This document shows, piece by piece, positions 1 through 12,240 of a DNA stretch of 64,000 nt. Numbering within the stretch: position 1 is the stretch's first letter; each line of letters starts with the position of its first letter. The position numbers and the translations under genes are program-made. The DNA is from Cristatella mucedo (lineage: Eukaryota; Bryozoa; Phylactolaemata; Cristatellidae): positions 6,411,501 to 6,475,500 of the forward strand of contig WPIO01000004.1 in NCBI GenBank assembly GCA_009760855.2, written 5' to 3'. The notes under the pieces are model-generated. The model saw only the letters and a program-made list of their open reading frames with translations. It was not told where the DNA came from and did no database searches.

Positions 1-834
1 AAGGTAGCAATAATAAAAAAAAATAAATATTCATAGCTAATCAGAGAACTGAATCTTGATTTAGTCAACTTACATGTTCTGCTTACAAGGCATTATCGGT
101 TGTTTAGTCTAAGTAGCACAATGGAAAGCAACCAGGCATGGTTAGAGGTTGCTTGCACAGTGTAATCATTCGGAAAGTTACACAAATCGTCGGGCATGGC
201 CCCAATAAATATTATTATAAAGCAGGTGTATCCTAAGATTTTTTAGGAGTAATCGTATCATGATATATCATGATGTTTGTAGGGAGTAAGTTAAAGGCTT
301 TGGAAGCATAAGTACTGAAGGCAAGGTGTCCGAAGATATTCATTTTCGTTAAAGCTCTAGTCACACGATTTTAATCGGAAAAAACCGATGGAAGATGTTT
401 GGACTGTGCAGCGGTCTTTAGATATGATAGATAAGGTACAGCCAGAAATTGAACAGTCGTAAAAGTTAGTGACACAACGTGGGCTGCTTTATCGGGAGCC
501 GGAACTGTTCGGGGTGACGTCTGGTGACCTAGCAATTTTGATGACAAACAAGCCTAGCTTCACAGTTGAGCACTAACTGCAACGCCCAATTGCAAACGTC
601 TGTTGACCAGCAAGCGATGAGTTGCAGGAGTCGAGATCGGATTTTGCATATGCTTGGACCCATTGAGAAATATTATAGTTGTTCTTTTAGCGTAGCTGTG
701 TAGCTGAAAGTAGGGAAACTGACTGACCAGACGCGGCAGTCTCGTGTAAGGCCGCCTTCGAAAAGAATACCTTGGCTTTGTGCTGTTGCAACAAGAGATA
801 TGCATGCAGGGCCGGTCATGAGCTTTAAAATGCT
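1..834. other. No gene seen
   Basis: AT-rich sequence with only short random frames. Confidence 0.6.
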
Positions 835-1000
835 AGCTGACTTAGCTGCTTCATTTTTCATAGCAACAGAAGGGCTTCAAAAGCTGTCAACACCACTTTC
901 AAAACGAAAAAGTGTCGCCCACCACAGGACTCGAGCTCATTACCTCGTTACAGAGGTCTGGAGAAGCAACCGAGGGTTTATTTGTTTCAGATTCTAAGTT
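835..1000 (-). mobile_element. tRNA-derived SINE, old copy
   Basis: Matches the copies at 41.3 and 47.1 kb: gctgacttagctgctt at the 3' side, and a B-box-like GAGCTCGAGTCC in reverse near 925. Confidence 0.6.
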
Positions 1001-1164
1001 AAGCTTAGTTTCCCCTACAAAACAGGATAGTTTTGCAGTCATTCAATTTCAGAGAGGTTGACACATTCCCCGTGCTGATATAAGCAGTGTATGCCGCAAT
1101 AGAGTTGAGAGAATGTGTAGTGCAGGAAAGTTGAGAAGGACCGAAGCGAAGGTACCGCTGAATT

Positions 1165-2160
1165 TCGCTGCACGGACGCGAAAGCCTAGACTGTGTTGAA
1201 CGATAATATTGCCAAATTTTTAAACTGTGAAAAGGGAATGGACCAGCTCAAAGCTCTCAGGTACACCGCGATTTAGTTATTTCTCTATGACCTATGTTCG
1301 TTCACCTCCATACTTTGGAGTCTTACATTCTGATAACATCCTAAAGAAAGCAGTGTAGTGCCACTGTTCCCGGGTGAGATGATATGCATTCAAACAGGAC
1401 TTGATGATTGTTCGTCTGAAACGCTGCAGCTAGATGAGCTAAACAGGCAGAGATACTTTACCTAGGAAGGTACTCTCGAGAAGGTCTCTAATAGCCGAAA
1501 CGATGCTGAAGCTGATGGGGTGATTAGCTTCAAAGATAGTGTGGAAGTGACTTGTAAGTTTTGAGGTAGCAGTATAAGAGTTCAGCTGGTCAGACAAAGC
1601 CTGTTTCTGTGTAAGGAAAAGGTGGAAGGGACACTCTGACGAAGCTGCTGAAGTCATCTGATCTAGTGATGCTTTCCTAATTAATAGGCCAAAATATAAC
1701 AACTTTTGAAGTAGCAGGGATAGCACCTGAGATCGAGGACATCTTTTTAGTTTCAGTTATGCATGGCAGCATCAGATCTATGCATCAGAGAAGAAAGATA
1801 GTGGTAACAGGTCTAGAGCAATCGTAGTCTGCTTAGACTGAGAGAAATTTCATTATGAGGGCACTGTTTCCACTGTAATTGTTTTAACTGCGAAGCTGGA
1901 TAGAAGTTTGAGATATTAATCGTGTGGGTTTATTATCTAGGGACGGTAATCCAAAGCTGATGCTGCAAACATAGAGATGGACTTCTTGTGTTGCATATAT
2001 TGCGGACCACAATGCTCGAGGAGCGATCAGCTAGATCATCACAAGGATTAATAAGTAAAGAGTTAACCTGGGAGCGATTAAAGAGAGGATGGCAATAGAA
2101 TTAACTATTTCTAAATTGAGCAATCGGGATTCAAAAATGTTTTCCTGGAGCTAGACTGTG
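1165..2160 (-). mobile_element. LINE-A internal relic (reverse transcriptase)
   Basis: Old and decayed. Landmarks in reverse: a piece related to gaaagcctagattgtgct near 1180, and a frame at 1726-1439 with LSDQLNSYTATSKLTSHF, the counterpart of ADQLNSYIETSHLASNF. Similarity fades near 2160. Both ends are missing. Confidence 0.7.
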
Positions 2161-3309
2161 CCCTCACTTGGGTGTATTGGTTTATTATACAGTAGTGTTC
2201 AATACCTGAACATATAAGTCGGTCTGAACCATTTGGAAGCTTTGTCACGTATTATCAGGGGTTTATTGCATATTAAACATGCATTTTAAAGATAAGCTCA
2301 AAAACGGGCAGCCGAAGTTACAGTACGACACAGACTGGGCGGGTTGGCTGCTAATCTCCCGAAAACTATCCTACCTCACCTATACTGATTGCTGCCACTT
2401 CGCTTTTGTTGGGCTTGTGCAAGACGAGCCGTAATTTGATATCACCTCTTCACAACAATATCGCATGCACCAAAATAACGGGAGTACTGATCATGTCATG
2501 GTCAATAAGGCAGTAGATTTTGGTGAATAATCAAGCATGAGCTTTGGCTTTTCTGATTCAATTCATTTGAGCCCAGCATTCTTTCAGCTCTTGAACTAGA
2601 TAATGTCGATTGCTATCACATGTGACATAAGCTGGCACAAACCAAGTGATCTCGAGTTTCCTATATAGCCTCTCTTTCGTTATCTTTCGGTCGTAGTTAA
2701 AAGACCATCTAGTTATCCCTCTCCAGTTGCATGGAGCACTATTGTGTTATAATATTCCAGTAATTAGTGAACTAAATAATCATCAATGTACTACCTCTAT
2801 ATAAATCAAGCTGCTACTTATGATTCTTCCACTCAATATTTAGTGAAATAGGCTGGTATTTCTCTGTGGCAGCACATTTATCACTAACCAAGCACAAACT
2901 TAATGCATATGGTTCTAAAAGAGCAGTTTACAGACTCAAATTAATCTTTGTGGAATTCCAGTTTCAGCAATGTCATGTAGCTAAAGCAAAACTAACTACA
3001 CCGAGAGAATGACTTCCTTAAAGCTTAGTCTCGGGTTTGAGATCCCTTTGGAATTTATAAATAGCACAATTAACAGTATTGTAGCCATCGTTTGACCCCT
3101 CTCTGGGGTATCCTACTCATCATCTTAAAAGACTATTTAGGGTTTGGCAGGTCTTTCGGCTGTCAACAAGTTTGTGGTCGTCATTCAGATTGTAAACGAC
3201 CATTGATGGAGGCACCAACAAGATGAAATCATTGCCTAAACTATAGACTTTCAAGAAAAATGAGGTATAGGTAAACAATTAAATTAAGAAGAGCTTGTTT
3301 TTAAGTAGT

Positions 3310-3465
3310 TCAGTCCGGTAGGGCTGTATATCTTATCGGTACCCTGGAGCCTAAGAATAAAGGGATCCAAAAGCAAGTGACAGCATCTTTAATTCGACCG
3401 ATGGACTACTTGACTGGGAGCCAGTGCAGATCTGTGGAAGCGATAGGACGTGGCAAAAAAGTTAT
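3310..3465 (-). mobile_element. LINE-A small fragment
   Basis: The stretch with gttgactgggagccagtgc-type sequence matches the HWLPVKQRI region of the LINE-A reverse transcriptase in reverse orientation. It is strongly diverged. Confidence 0.55.
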
Positions 3466-5324
3466 AAATGATGGCTGACATGGCTATGCAAACTGAATGC
3501 GAGTGTTCACATATTGGTGAAAATAATGTGACTTGAGCATGAAAAAAAACTCTTCATTCAGAGTCTTCTTTATTTGCTGAGACTATGAGCTCTGCCTATT
3601 CCGGTAACTGAAATTTGACCATATTATCCATCAGAAAACGCATCTCGCCCGATCAGTTTTTCGCAAGACCAATTGAGTTGAACAAGCTAAAAAATGCACA
3701 CTGTTTTTATTAATAAGGAACGAGATTTATTTCTTTCAATATTAATAATTTAACAGCTTCAACGATAAGCTTCTAAATGTTGCAATAAACCAGCATGGCG
3801 AGTCTATTCGCTGTGTCTACTTTGCCTGGACTGAAGACTTCCAGCCGATGCATATATTACGCCACTAGTGTTAAGCCAAGAAAGAAGTTCATTACAAACC
3901 AATTTGCCAGATTTATTTATATCGCAATAGGATATTTCAAAGAGTAGATGACAACGATAATACGCCATTTTGTTATTAAATGGTATCACAATTTCTAAAA
4001 TAAATGATTTTATTGCTTTATTACCAGTTATTAGGTCAGAAATGTTGCATTGAATAGAAACTATTTATTTTACACGTTGGTTCGACAACTGAATGACTAG
4101 CTACAGCCATTACTTGGAGTTCTGGTGTCATCTTTCAAATCGAATTTAATCTTGGGGAGCATACCAACTCTACATTGAAGTCAGTTTATTATACAGACGT
4201 AAGGTTGCACCTACTTTGAGCTTTACTCGGAATGAGATATTGCAGCCACGCTGGTCCACGTATTCGCGACATTCCCACCAAAGATTAGTTGACCAGTACT
4301 AGTCCCTAGTCCCCCTTCCCTAAGTAAGACGCTTACAGCAGGTCCACAATCCGGCAGTTAGGCTCATCTTTTTTAAATTTCAAAACTGCGGCGTTACTAA
4401 AATTCTCACCCGACTTCAGTTTCGGAACGTTCAAGCTGCTCTGTTACGTCTAGGTTCTGTCACGCATTGTTATGACTTGTCTTCAGTGTCTGGCGCTGCC
4501 TGGCTATTCAAATTAGCTCCACATTAGCTCAATGTTCGCACCAGATGCTATTGTGATGCTTTTAAGTGAGCTTTTAACCAATTTAACTTTAAATCTCTTT
4601 GATATCGCTCCCTCAGTCTCCGATTGCACTAACTTCAATGCTACTTGGACCTCACTGCAGACTGACGTCGCTTTAGCCCGGTTTGGCGGCATTCAAAATG
4701 GTACTAAAAATCTACGATGACTAGCAGTATTCCGTCTGCCCACGTGACTTTTCACAAGTGTGCGAGCGTTTTAAAACTGTTCAATTTTTGACCAAGGGAA
4801 ATATTGATGTGCCTTTCAAATGTTGACCTCAGCGACATTTTTGCTTTTTCCTAAAGGATCTGAGTGTTTTCATGTGCACTGTTTGTTGAATTTTACCTAT
4901 AAATATGTCTTACCAAACAGACACTCCAAAACCCTAATATTGATCAAACAAATTATAAATGTTTTAAATTCCCCCATACGCACGGGATGGCTTGATTCGT
5001 TTTTAGGCACAGAACGTAGGCTGCACAGAAAGCACGGCCGTATGGTTGCCGGCTACACGTACGGTGTAAACATGCATAACATTCTTAGGGGTAGCGTGCA
5101 CGGCCTCAGCAAAGAAGGACGCACAGAGGACGCTTTTCAAAGACCCGGCAAATAGTGAAGAGTATTTGCGGTTCTAAGCCTTTTCTAACCTTCGTAAAGT
5201 TAGGATATGACGTAAGATTACTTTGGGAGTGAGGTCGAGGCTACGGGAGCCATTAATAATTAAATGCATGATGATCTCTAAAGAACTATTTGAGGCACAG
5301 CTAAATTACTAAAGTCGGAAGTAT
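3466..5324. other. No gene seen
   Basis: AT-rich. The frame at 4820-5155 (111 codons) has no recognisable domain and no splice support. Confidence 0.5.
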
Positions 5325-5551
5325 GAGTAGCACTATGCATTGTGCATGCTACCACAAACCACATTTGCATGCTAACCCTGTACATTTCATCCCTATCCAT
5401 GTTATTCATTTTATTTTTTTATCAAGCGTGATATTACTCACCATTTAATAGCATCTCTCTTTACAGCAAATGTAAAGCGCCTAGAGACAGATTGAGTTCT
5501 CTGAGGGCGCTTTATCAAGTGCATTATTATTATTATTATTATTATTATTAT
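5325..5551 (+). mobile_element. LINE-A 3' UTR fragment with ATT tail
   Basis: The block runs from gtgcatgctaccacaaacca to the hairpin region and (ATT)n at 5524-5551. It corresponds to the last 230 bases of the 6.27-7.43 kb copy, about 85-90 percent alike by eye. Confidence 0.85.
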
Positions 5552-6294
5552 GCCTATTGCACTTAGGGTGTCGCTCTTATTGCAAGACTGATGAGGGCGA
5601 ACGAAGTAGCCCGAAAGTTGAGCTCAGGTTTCATGACAATCGTTTGGGATCTAGTATCCCTCCGCCTCTGAATGCAAACCGTACGGTGTTGCCCCACAAC
5701 AATTATCGCATGACTTACCCTCTAGGTAAAACGGCTGATCCTCCATCATTTCACGATACTGTGACTGACAAAAAAAACGTGCCGGCTTTTGGCTCTAGAT
5801 TCCTATTAGTGTGAAAGTTCTCTTGGGGTATGAATATAGCAGATGGCGAGTAGGTCTAGGATCAAGAGGCAATGCCGAATTGCCCCTGTCTGAGGCGAGA
5901 GTCTCGGGCTGCACTGCTGTCAACATAGAACAGAAAATTCCAGACCCGTAAAGAAATTGTAGGCGCGGATTCTCGCTACCTTACTACGGAAAAGAACAGT
6001 GGAGATTTTTACTGTCCTACTCTATCTTAGAATTTAGGCCGAATTTTATTGAGACCAGACATCGCTTTACACTTGCTGGAAAGTTTGGATTCTGCATTGT
6101 CAGGCTCTATGAACTTTTTACAACTGTTAAGCTATTGCATGGCTAGTGGTCAGTCAGCCAAAACTAGGTTAGGCTGCGAGATGCTTGGAACAAGAGGAAA
6201 TTGGTCAGTTACATAATTCTACTTTTTAGTATATAGCAATAAGGCAAATCAATCACTATGCAGGCACTCTGCAGGTACTCTCCCTCTCGCTGAT

Positions 6295-7191
6295 GTGATT
6301 GCCAAGCACAATCTAGGCTTTCACTTCTATGCGGATGACACTCAGTTGTACCTTTGCTTTGATCCCTACCAGCCTTCGAGCACCTCAAATTCTCTCAACT
6401 CACTTGCTGCATGCATTGATGACATCCGATCATGGATGGCAGCAAATTTTCTAAAACTAAACGATGATAAAACTAACTTACTAGTTATGGGCAAACCTAG
6501 TGTTATTCAGAAATTGGAAAGGCTGACTTTCAAAATTGGCTCTGCCAGCATATCTGCAGTTGCATCAGCTCAAAATCTAGGTGTCATATTCCAAAGCGAC
6601 CTCTCGTTAGACGACCACATCAGCTCCACAGTCAAATCAGCCTATTTTCAGCTTCATAACATTGCTAAAATTAGGGCTTGTTTAGATAAGGATACCACGT
6701 CCAAGTTGGTCCATGCATTCGTGACATCTCGTCTCGACTTCTGCAACTCACTGCTTACTGGCCCACCAGCATGTGCGATCAGGCGATTGCAGCTGGTGCA
6801 AAACTCTGCAGCTAGGCTTGTCTGCCGTGAGCGTCGCAGTTGCCACATTACTCCACTTCTCGCCGACCTGCACTGGTTACCAGTCAAGCAACGGATTGAC
6901 TTCAAGGTTTTGTCGCTCACTTTTAGGTCTCTTCATTCTTTGGCTCCAGCATATCTTTCAGATATACTACCCCATCAGGCAAAGCATCGTACCACTCGCT
7001 TTTCGGAATCCAACAGTCTAGAAATACCTCGTACAAACCTTAAATCCTTTGGAGACCGTGCATTTAGCTCGTATGCTCCCACAGCCTGGAACTCCCTACC
7101 GACCTGCATCAGAACATCCCCTGACCTGACCACATTTAAAAGAAACTTAAAAACATACCTATTTAGGACAGCATTTAGTGGGTCTTTGTGA
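6295..7191 (+). pseudogene. LINE-A reverse transcriptase C-terminal fragment (298 codons)
   Basis: Same domain content as the fragment at 62315-63211: FYADDTQLYL, then thumb and C-terminal region to LFRTAFSGSL and TGA. The N-terminal reverse transcriptase and endonuclease are missing, so it is a dead, 5'-truncated copy. The high similarity to its partner implies recent insertion or gene conversion. Confidence 0.9.
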
Positions 7192-7355
7192 TTCGTCCTC
7201 GATATGCTTATGCGTGCTGACACTGTTCATGCTGCCACTAACCACATTTGCATGCTGACCCAGTGCATGTAACCCCTAACCATGTTATTCATTGTGTTTG
7301 TTTTTCAAGCATGATTTTACTTACTATTCTATTGCGTATCACTTTGCAGCAAATG

Positions 7356-7397
7356 TAAAGCGCCTAGAAAGAGATTGAGTTCTCTGAGGGCGCTTTA
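7356..7397 (+). other. Conserved hairpin at the LINE-A 3' end
   Basis: TAAAGCGCC (7356-7364) pairs perfectly with GGCGCTTTA (7389-7397). Inside, AGAGA (7370-7374) pairs with TCTCT (7381-7385) around a TTGAGT loop. The same block is present, more or less decayed, at the 3' ends near 5.5, 16.5, 31.7, 48.3, 50.1, 57.3, 57.5 and 62.1 kb. By analogy with other LINEs it may be the reverse transcriptase recognition site (inference). Confidence 0.65.
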
Positions 7398-7470
7398 TCA
7401 AGTGCAATATTATTATTATTATTATTATTAAAGAGATGGGGAGATAGTTACAGATTGATAGGCTTACATA

Positions 7471-7472
7471 CT

Positions 7473-7538
<66 letters not shown>
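7471..7538. repeat. (GA)n microsatellite
   Basis: A near-perfect GA dinucleotide run just after the LINE-A ATT tail. Confidence 0.95.
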
Positions 7539-7539
<1 letters not shown>

Positions 7540-7542
<3 letters not shown>

Positions 7543-8454
7543 CAATTATGCACAGTGAGAGATAGAAACGGACTGAGACGGACCGAGACTAGCAGAGATG
7601 CACTGAATCGCAGAGTGAAATACAAAGTCTCTGCCGCCGATGGTCATCAAGCGTGTGAATCTCTCAGTGTAATGTATTTGTGCCCTTTATATAGCACACA
7701 TGGGTACGAGGAGGCTCACCCGAGTACTGCAGTTCGGCTATGTATGAAACAGCCAAACCTTAGCCGACCTTGTGGGTCACATCCAGAAATGACCCTAGGC
7801 ACCATTTAATGGACAAGAAGTTACCGCCACCCTTTTGTTGTCGCATGCACGAGTAAACTGAGCCAGTTGAACTGGTTGACTAAACTTGCAGCCGCAGTCA
7901 TCACCAACCACATCGACTTAACGTATTACTTTCGGAATTTCCAAACAATGGCAGTGTCCAGCAAGACAATATCTCAGAGCTGGTAAGACTTTTATGGAGC
8001 TAAGATGGCAGACAGACAGAGGCTAACTTAGAAAAGCATCGAACGTGCTACGTATGCAGTATTTTAAAGTTTTTGTCTACATTGGGTCAGGAAGCCAGTT
8101 CTGCCATTGCTAATCCAAGCTTACGCCCTTGTGAAAGATACCGAGAGCCTTGGGCGCGGCAACCACTGTTTCTCTTACAACACGTTTGGTTCTGTCTGTT
8201 ACACAAATTACTGTTGTTCTAGAAGTATCCTAATAATTCAATTGCCATCAGCTGCAATTGTGTCATCGGTGCTGTCATCGCCTCATTAACTTCACCGTAA
8301 CTAACGTTTACCAATCGAATTATAAAAAGAATTGGGTAACGTCTGGCTACTCTTACAAATTAAATTCTACTAAACAATTAGCTGTAAGAAGTATCAATCG
8401 TATGTATAGCACCTGAAGAGACTTTAAACTCTACTCGGGCGCTTCAAATATACT
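7540..8454. other. No gene seen
   Basis: Short frames only, with no domain or repeat that I recognise. Confidence 0.55.
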
Positions 8455-8532
8455 GCCGGGTTCGAGTGCACGACTTCGGTCTTTACCGGTCGGGGCGAGC
8501 ATCTTAACCACTAGACCCAACCGGAGCGGCCA
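8455..8532 (-). mobile_element. tRNA-like element (second SINE type or tRNA pseudogene)
   Basis: In reverse: GGCCGCTCCGGTTGGGTCTA, A box GGGTCTAGTGG, about 41 bases, then B-box-like CACTCGAACCC. The spacing matches tRNA promoters. I could not fold a full cloverleaf with a matching acceptor stem, so a working tRNA is unlikely. Confidence 0.5.
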
Positions 8533-9479
8533 ATTGACAGAGGAATCTGAATCTTTAGCCGAGAGCTGCGATGGCCATAAATAATGCTTTGATACGGAGG
8601 GGAATAACCTTAATCGAACAGATATTTAGCATTTTAGGCTACACATCTTCATTCAAAATCCCAAGCTTATAAACGCTGCTTCGGCAATGATAAAGTCATT
8701 CAATTAAACGTGGACCGAGTGAGCTAGTTCGGTGGTATCCATCAATGAATCTGCTCCAGCAATGTGTACACTCGGTTATTTCTCGCGTTTGCTTGGTTTC
8801 CTTCTAGGTTCTGCTGCCTCATTTGTTGACTTCATGGCAGTGTGGCTTCTATTTTGCATCTCGACTTTACTTTGCCCGGTACCTGCAGACAGCTCTGTAT
8901 GCTTACACGTGAGATTATCTAGCTAGGAAGTTCGTACCTAATAGGGTCGTTTTCGGTATGATAATACAATTTTGCAGGCATATGAACAAAATTCAATCAA
9001 AAAATTATTTCACCGAATAACGTGGATGAACTGAGTGCATGAGCTGGCGAGAATGATAAGGATATAAATAAGGATACAAAGAAATGCTTCCAGAGAAAAA
9101 TACTTCGGTCTATTGTTCTTAGCATGACTCAAAGATTGCATGGGCAGTCCTACTCTATGGGATACAGATGTGCATCAGCTTAAAATATGTTGTGAGTTTG
9201 TCGCAAGGTGTTGTTTCTTGGGTTACCGCCTACGTTCTGGGCCGACGCTACACTAATTAGCAAGTAGTGTAAAATGGTTGGCTCTAGCAAAAAAACAAAA
9301 GGAAGAGCTAATGAAAACGTCTGCATGGTCGTGCATGATAATTTTCCAGCGTTGGCCAGTGAGAAGGGCTGATCTGTATCACGTGATACAAATTAGGAGC
9401 GAGTTTTGATACTGAGACTTTGAAAACAACGTTAGAATCTTAAGGCTCTTGCTAGTATAGTAAAGTTTAGTGGGTTGCA

Positions 9480-9915
9480 CAAGTCATGGCTCCTTCATAC
9501 CTAGCTGAGCTGTTGCGCCAGTTTCAGCCTCTTCGTGCCCTCAGGCCTTGTATGGACAATAAGTTAGTTGTTACATTTCTACGCTTACAGGCCATTTTTG
9601 ACATAAACCTTGCTCTGCTGGTCTTAAGCTGTGGAACTCACTTCCGCAATTCCAGTGAAACGACAACTACTATTTTGCCGTCGACTAGATTAAATCCTTT
9701 CCAGCCGTACGAAACTGCTAATTCCATGGGAATCAAAGCCTTAACTGCTCTCCTGACTTTACTATGTTTCCCGCGTTCTCTTTGTTGTTTGAGGCGATGT
9801 CTGTTGGTCGGCGAATGCGTACCGCAACTGGCCTAGGCTGTGAGTGTGCCATGCAAAACTCTCCTGGGTAATACCCACATAGTCTTTTCGGCTTTGTGGA
9901 GTTCCAGACGCGATA
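9480..9915 (+). mobile_element. LINE-B 3' end fragment
   Basis: Begins with MAPSYLAELLRQFQPLRALR (reverse transcriptase C-terminal region) and runs into the same 3' UTR, in reverse complement, as seen at 14455-14765 and 33145-33450. The shared order (coding end, then UTR) identifies the short repeat as the LINE-B tail. Confidence 0.65.
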
Positions 9916-10579
9916 ATTTACATTACATGAATGAATTGCAGCTGAAACAGTCAATTAACGTAGGGTTTACTCTAAATGACCAACTTTGATGGTTGAGTTC
10001 AAAGTTTAACTAGAGAATGGTAAACTTAGTCTTTCATTAAGGTAAATTGTCATTGAACCTGTCTTCTACAAAGGCCTAAATATGCCTAATGGTTTCCCTT
10101 GACTTGGCTAATGGTTAAGCCACTGTACATTTATTTTCCAGGCTAAAGTTTTGATTTATTAGAATTTATAATGCATGCATATAGTTCAAAGCTTGTTTAT
10201 CTTCTCTAATGGTCGTGCTTCTGCCACCTTCTTGAAATGCAATATATTTCTAACATGGCTGTCAATGGCCTACAGGATCCTGGAAAAGTAAAATTGAGCC
10301 AACCCTTACGCAAAATATATAAATTTGCATAGAAACTGGGGGGAATTGGTTGTTGTCTGTTTGACCTTTATCTGTCCTCGATCCAAACATTTATTAATGT
10401 CTATTTTCTGCCGCCCTAGGAATGTTTTTAATCCAATTGGTAATATTAAATATTGAGACTCTGGTTTGCACGTGCGAGCCGAACCATGACCATGTTTGAA
10501 ATAAGGATAGCCATTCGTTTTTTGATATAACCGGAAAAATGTAAGTTATCAAATTAATTTCGTCGAGGAATCACTGTAT

Positions 10580-11250
10580 CTAAGCAAGCGATGGTATCTT
10601 GGAGTAGGTAGCTTTTCCTCCACGTCGTCTAAGCGTTGCAGCGTCCAAACCACGTGACGGCCGCTTCCTCCCGAGGAGAAATCGGCCCACAACTTTACCC
10701 TGCCTCAAGCACAGCTTCCGGAATATTCTCTCGTAGCCGAATCGACGTCGAGTACGTCGAGGCACTGCTCGTTGCCGGTTACCAATGCCTGAGAGCTCGT
10801 ACGTCGAACGGCAACCCAGATACCAACGTTCGACCTTGGGTTCGAGCGTCACGCACGACGTCTGGATAATTCGCGATATTACAAACCACGGCCTTAGCCC
10901 GAGCATTCTCGTCGTTGTTGAACGAGATGACAACGTTGATAATAAGCGCCGTCGTCATGTCGTCGACAGTAAGGTCTGGACTATGCTTTTACTCACTCGG
11001 CGCAACTGTCTATCGTCGTTCACTGCCGGAGGAGTTCCGGCAGGGTTTTGTAAAGGCGATTCAGAATCAGTCGTACCTGGCCCCAATCGCAGCCGCCAAA
11101 GGGCGATCGGTGAAGAGCACGAGCTGCAGCCTCTCTGTTTCCGGTGCACTGCTACGGCTGCGTTGGCATGCGAGAGACTCCAAAGAGTAAAGTTGGTGGC
11201 CTATTGCACGAACTTACACCGGGCAAATAGTCAGTGGAGTATTTAAAAAC
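10580..11250. other. CpG-rich patch with overlapping open frames, no recognised gene
   Basis: About 670 bases are much richer in CG dinucleotides than the AT-rich flanks. Open frames exist on both strands (117 codons minus, 153 and 91 codons plus), but none shows a domain I know. It could be an exon, an old insertion or a small CpG island. I assign no function. Confidence 0.4.
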
Positions 11251-11824
11251 TGAACCTGACCTGACACGATTCATACAATTACGACAATTCAACTTGCTTG
11301 TTAGAGTAAGGTATGAAACGATGGACCTTTTTCGCTTCGTAAAAATGCTTTAAGCTAGCCAAGAACTCCAAGAGCTGCATTTCTTGAAAAGCCAGGTAGC
11401 TTAGCTTTGTTAAACTTTACTTGTGAGGCTAGATAGTGATACAACGGCAATCGCTTTGGTTGCAGCTGCAAACATTCCGGTTCAGAGAGCATCCCTAGCT
11501 GTGCTACGAAACTCTGGGCTAGGTATTTTGTATTTGATAAGGCTGTGGAGGGACCCGTTGTCGTGTGCTCAAAATGTAACTGTGCGCTTTTAGAAAAACT
11601 TTGAGCTCAAGAGTTTCCTTGGGTAGATTTATAAATCAGCAATCACCCATGAAGTTCGATTCATGTCTACAAACAACCGCTGCTGGCCGCTGTGGCTAAC
11701 TCAATGCATAAGTAGCTTCGTATTTCTGTCTTGGCTGGCTTACTTCAATTTTGCTTTTTCGGGCTTTTCCGATTTCGAGCCTCAAAGATGACAGTTAATT
11801 TGGCTTCGTTTCTACTAAAACCTT

Positions 11825-12240
11825 GCAGAGTTTTCGCCATTTGATTCCTTGGCTAAAAGAGCTGCGATGGCTTCTGGCTGATCAACTGATACTGAGCGGA
11901 TTTCTTAATCTCACCCATCTGGTCCTCGGCTGGCGACTGGGTTGCTTTATACCTAGCCGAACTGATGTGCCAGTGTCAGCCATCTTGACCACCCCGTGTT
12001 ATTCAATGGACAATAAATAAGCTTTTGTATTCCCTTGGTTAAAGGATTTTATTGACATGCGTTTTTTGCACATAAGGTCCGAGACTATGAAACTCACTTA
12101 AAGAAATCGTATGCACCGATGAAATCTATTGTCCTGCAGCCGAACTGGAGCACACCATTTTCAGCCGTCCCGATCTGCTACTTTATTCCTACTCTTCCGC
12201 AAATGCCCTCTTGGCTCAACAATCACTATTATTATGTTAT
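11825..12240 (+). mobile_element. Probable LINE-B coding fragment
   Basis: Contains tatacctagccgaactgatg and caatggacaataaataagc, parallel to 9500-9570, then NWSTPFSAVP-like sequence that resembles the WNSLP block. No 3' UTR follows. Weak. Confidence 0.4.

Larger units (their letters stand above)
6274..7431 (+). mobile_element. LINE-A retrotransposon, 5'-truncated 3' end copy
   Basis: Similarity to the copy at 62-64 kb begins at about 6274 and runs to the ATT tail at 7410-7431. It contains the 298-codon reverse transcriptase fragment (frame 6295-7191, YADD box at its start), a 3' UTR of about 200 bases and the terminal hairpin (7356-7397). The 5' cut is typical of target-primed reverse transcription. 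I could not define a clear target-site duplication. Confidence 0.9.
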
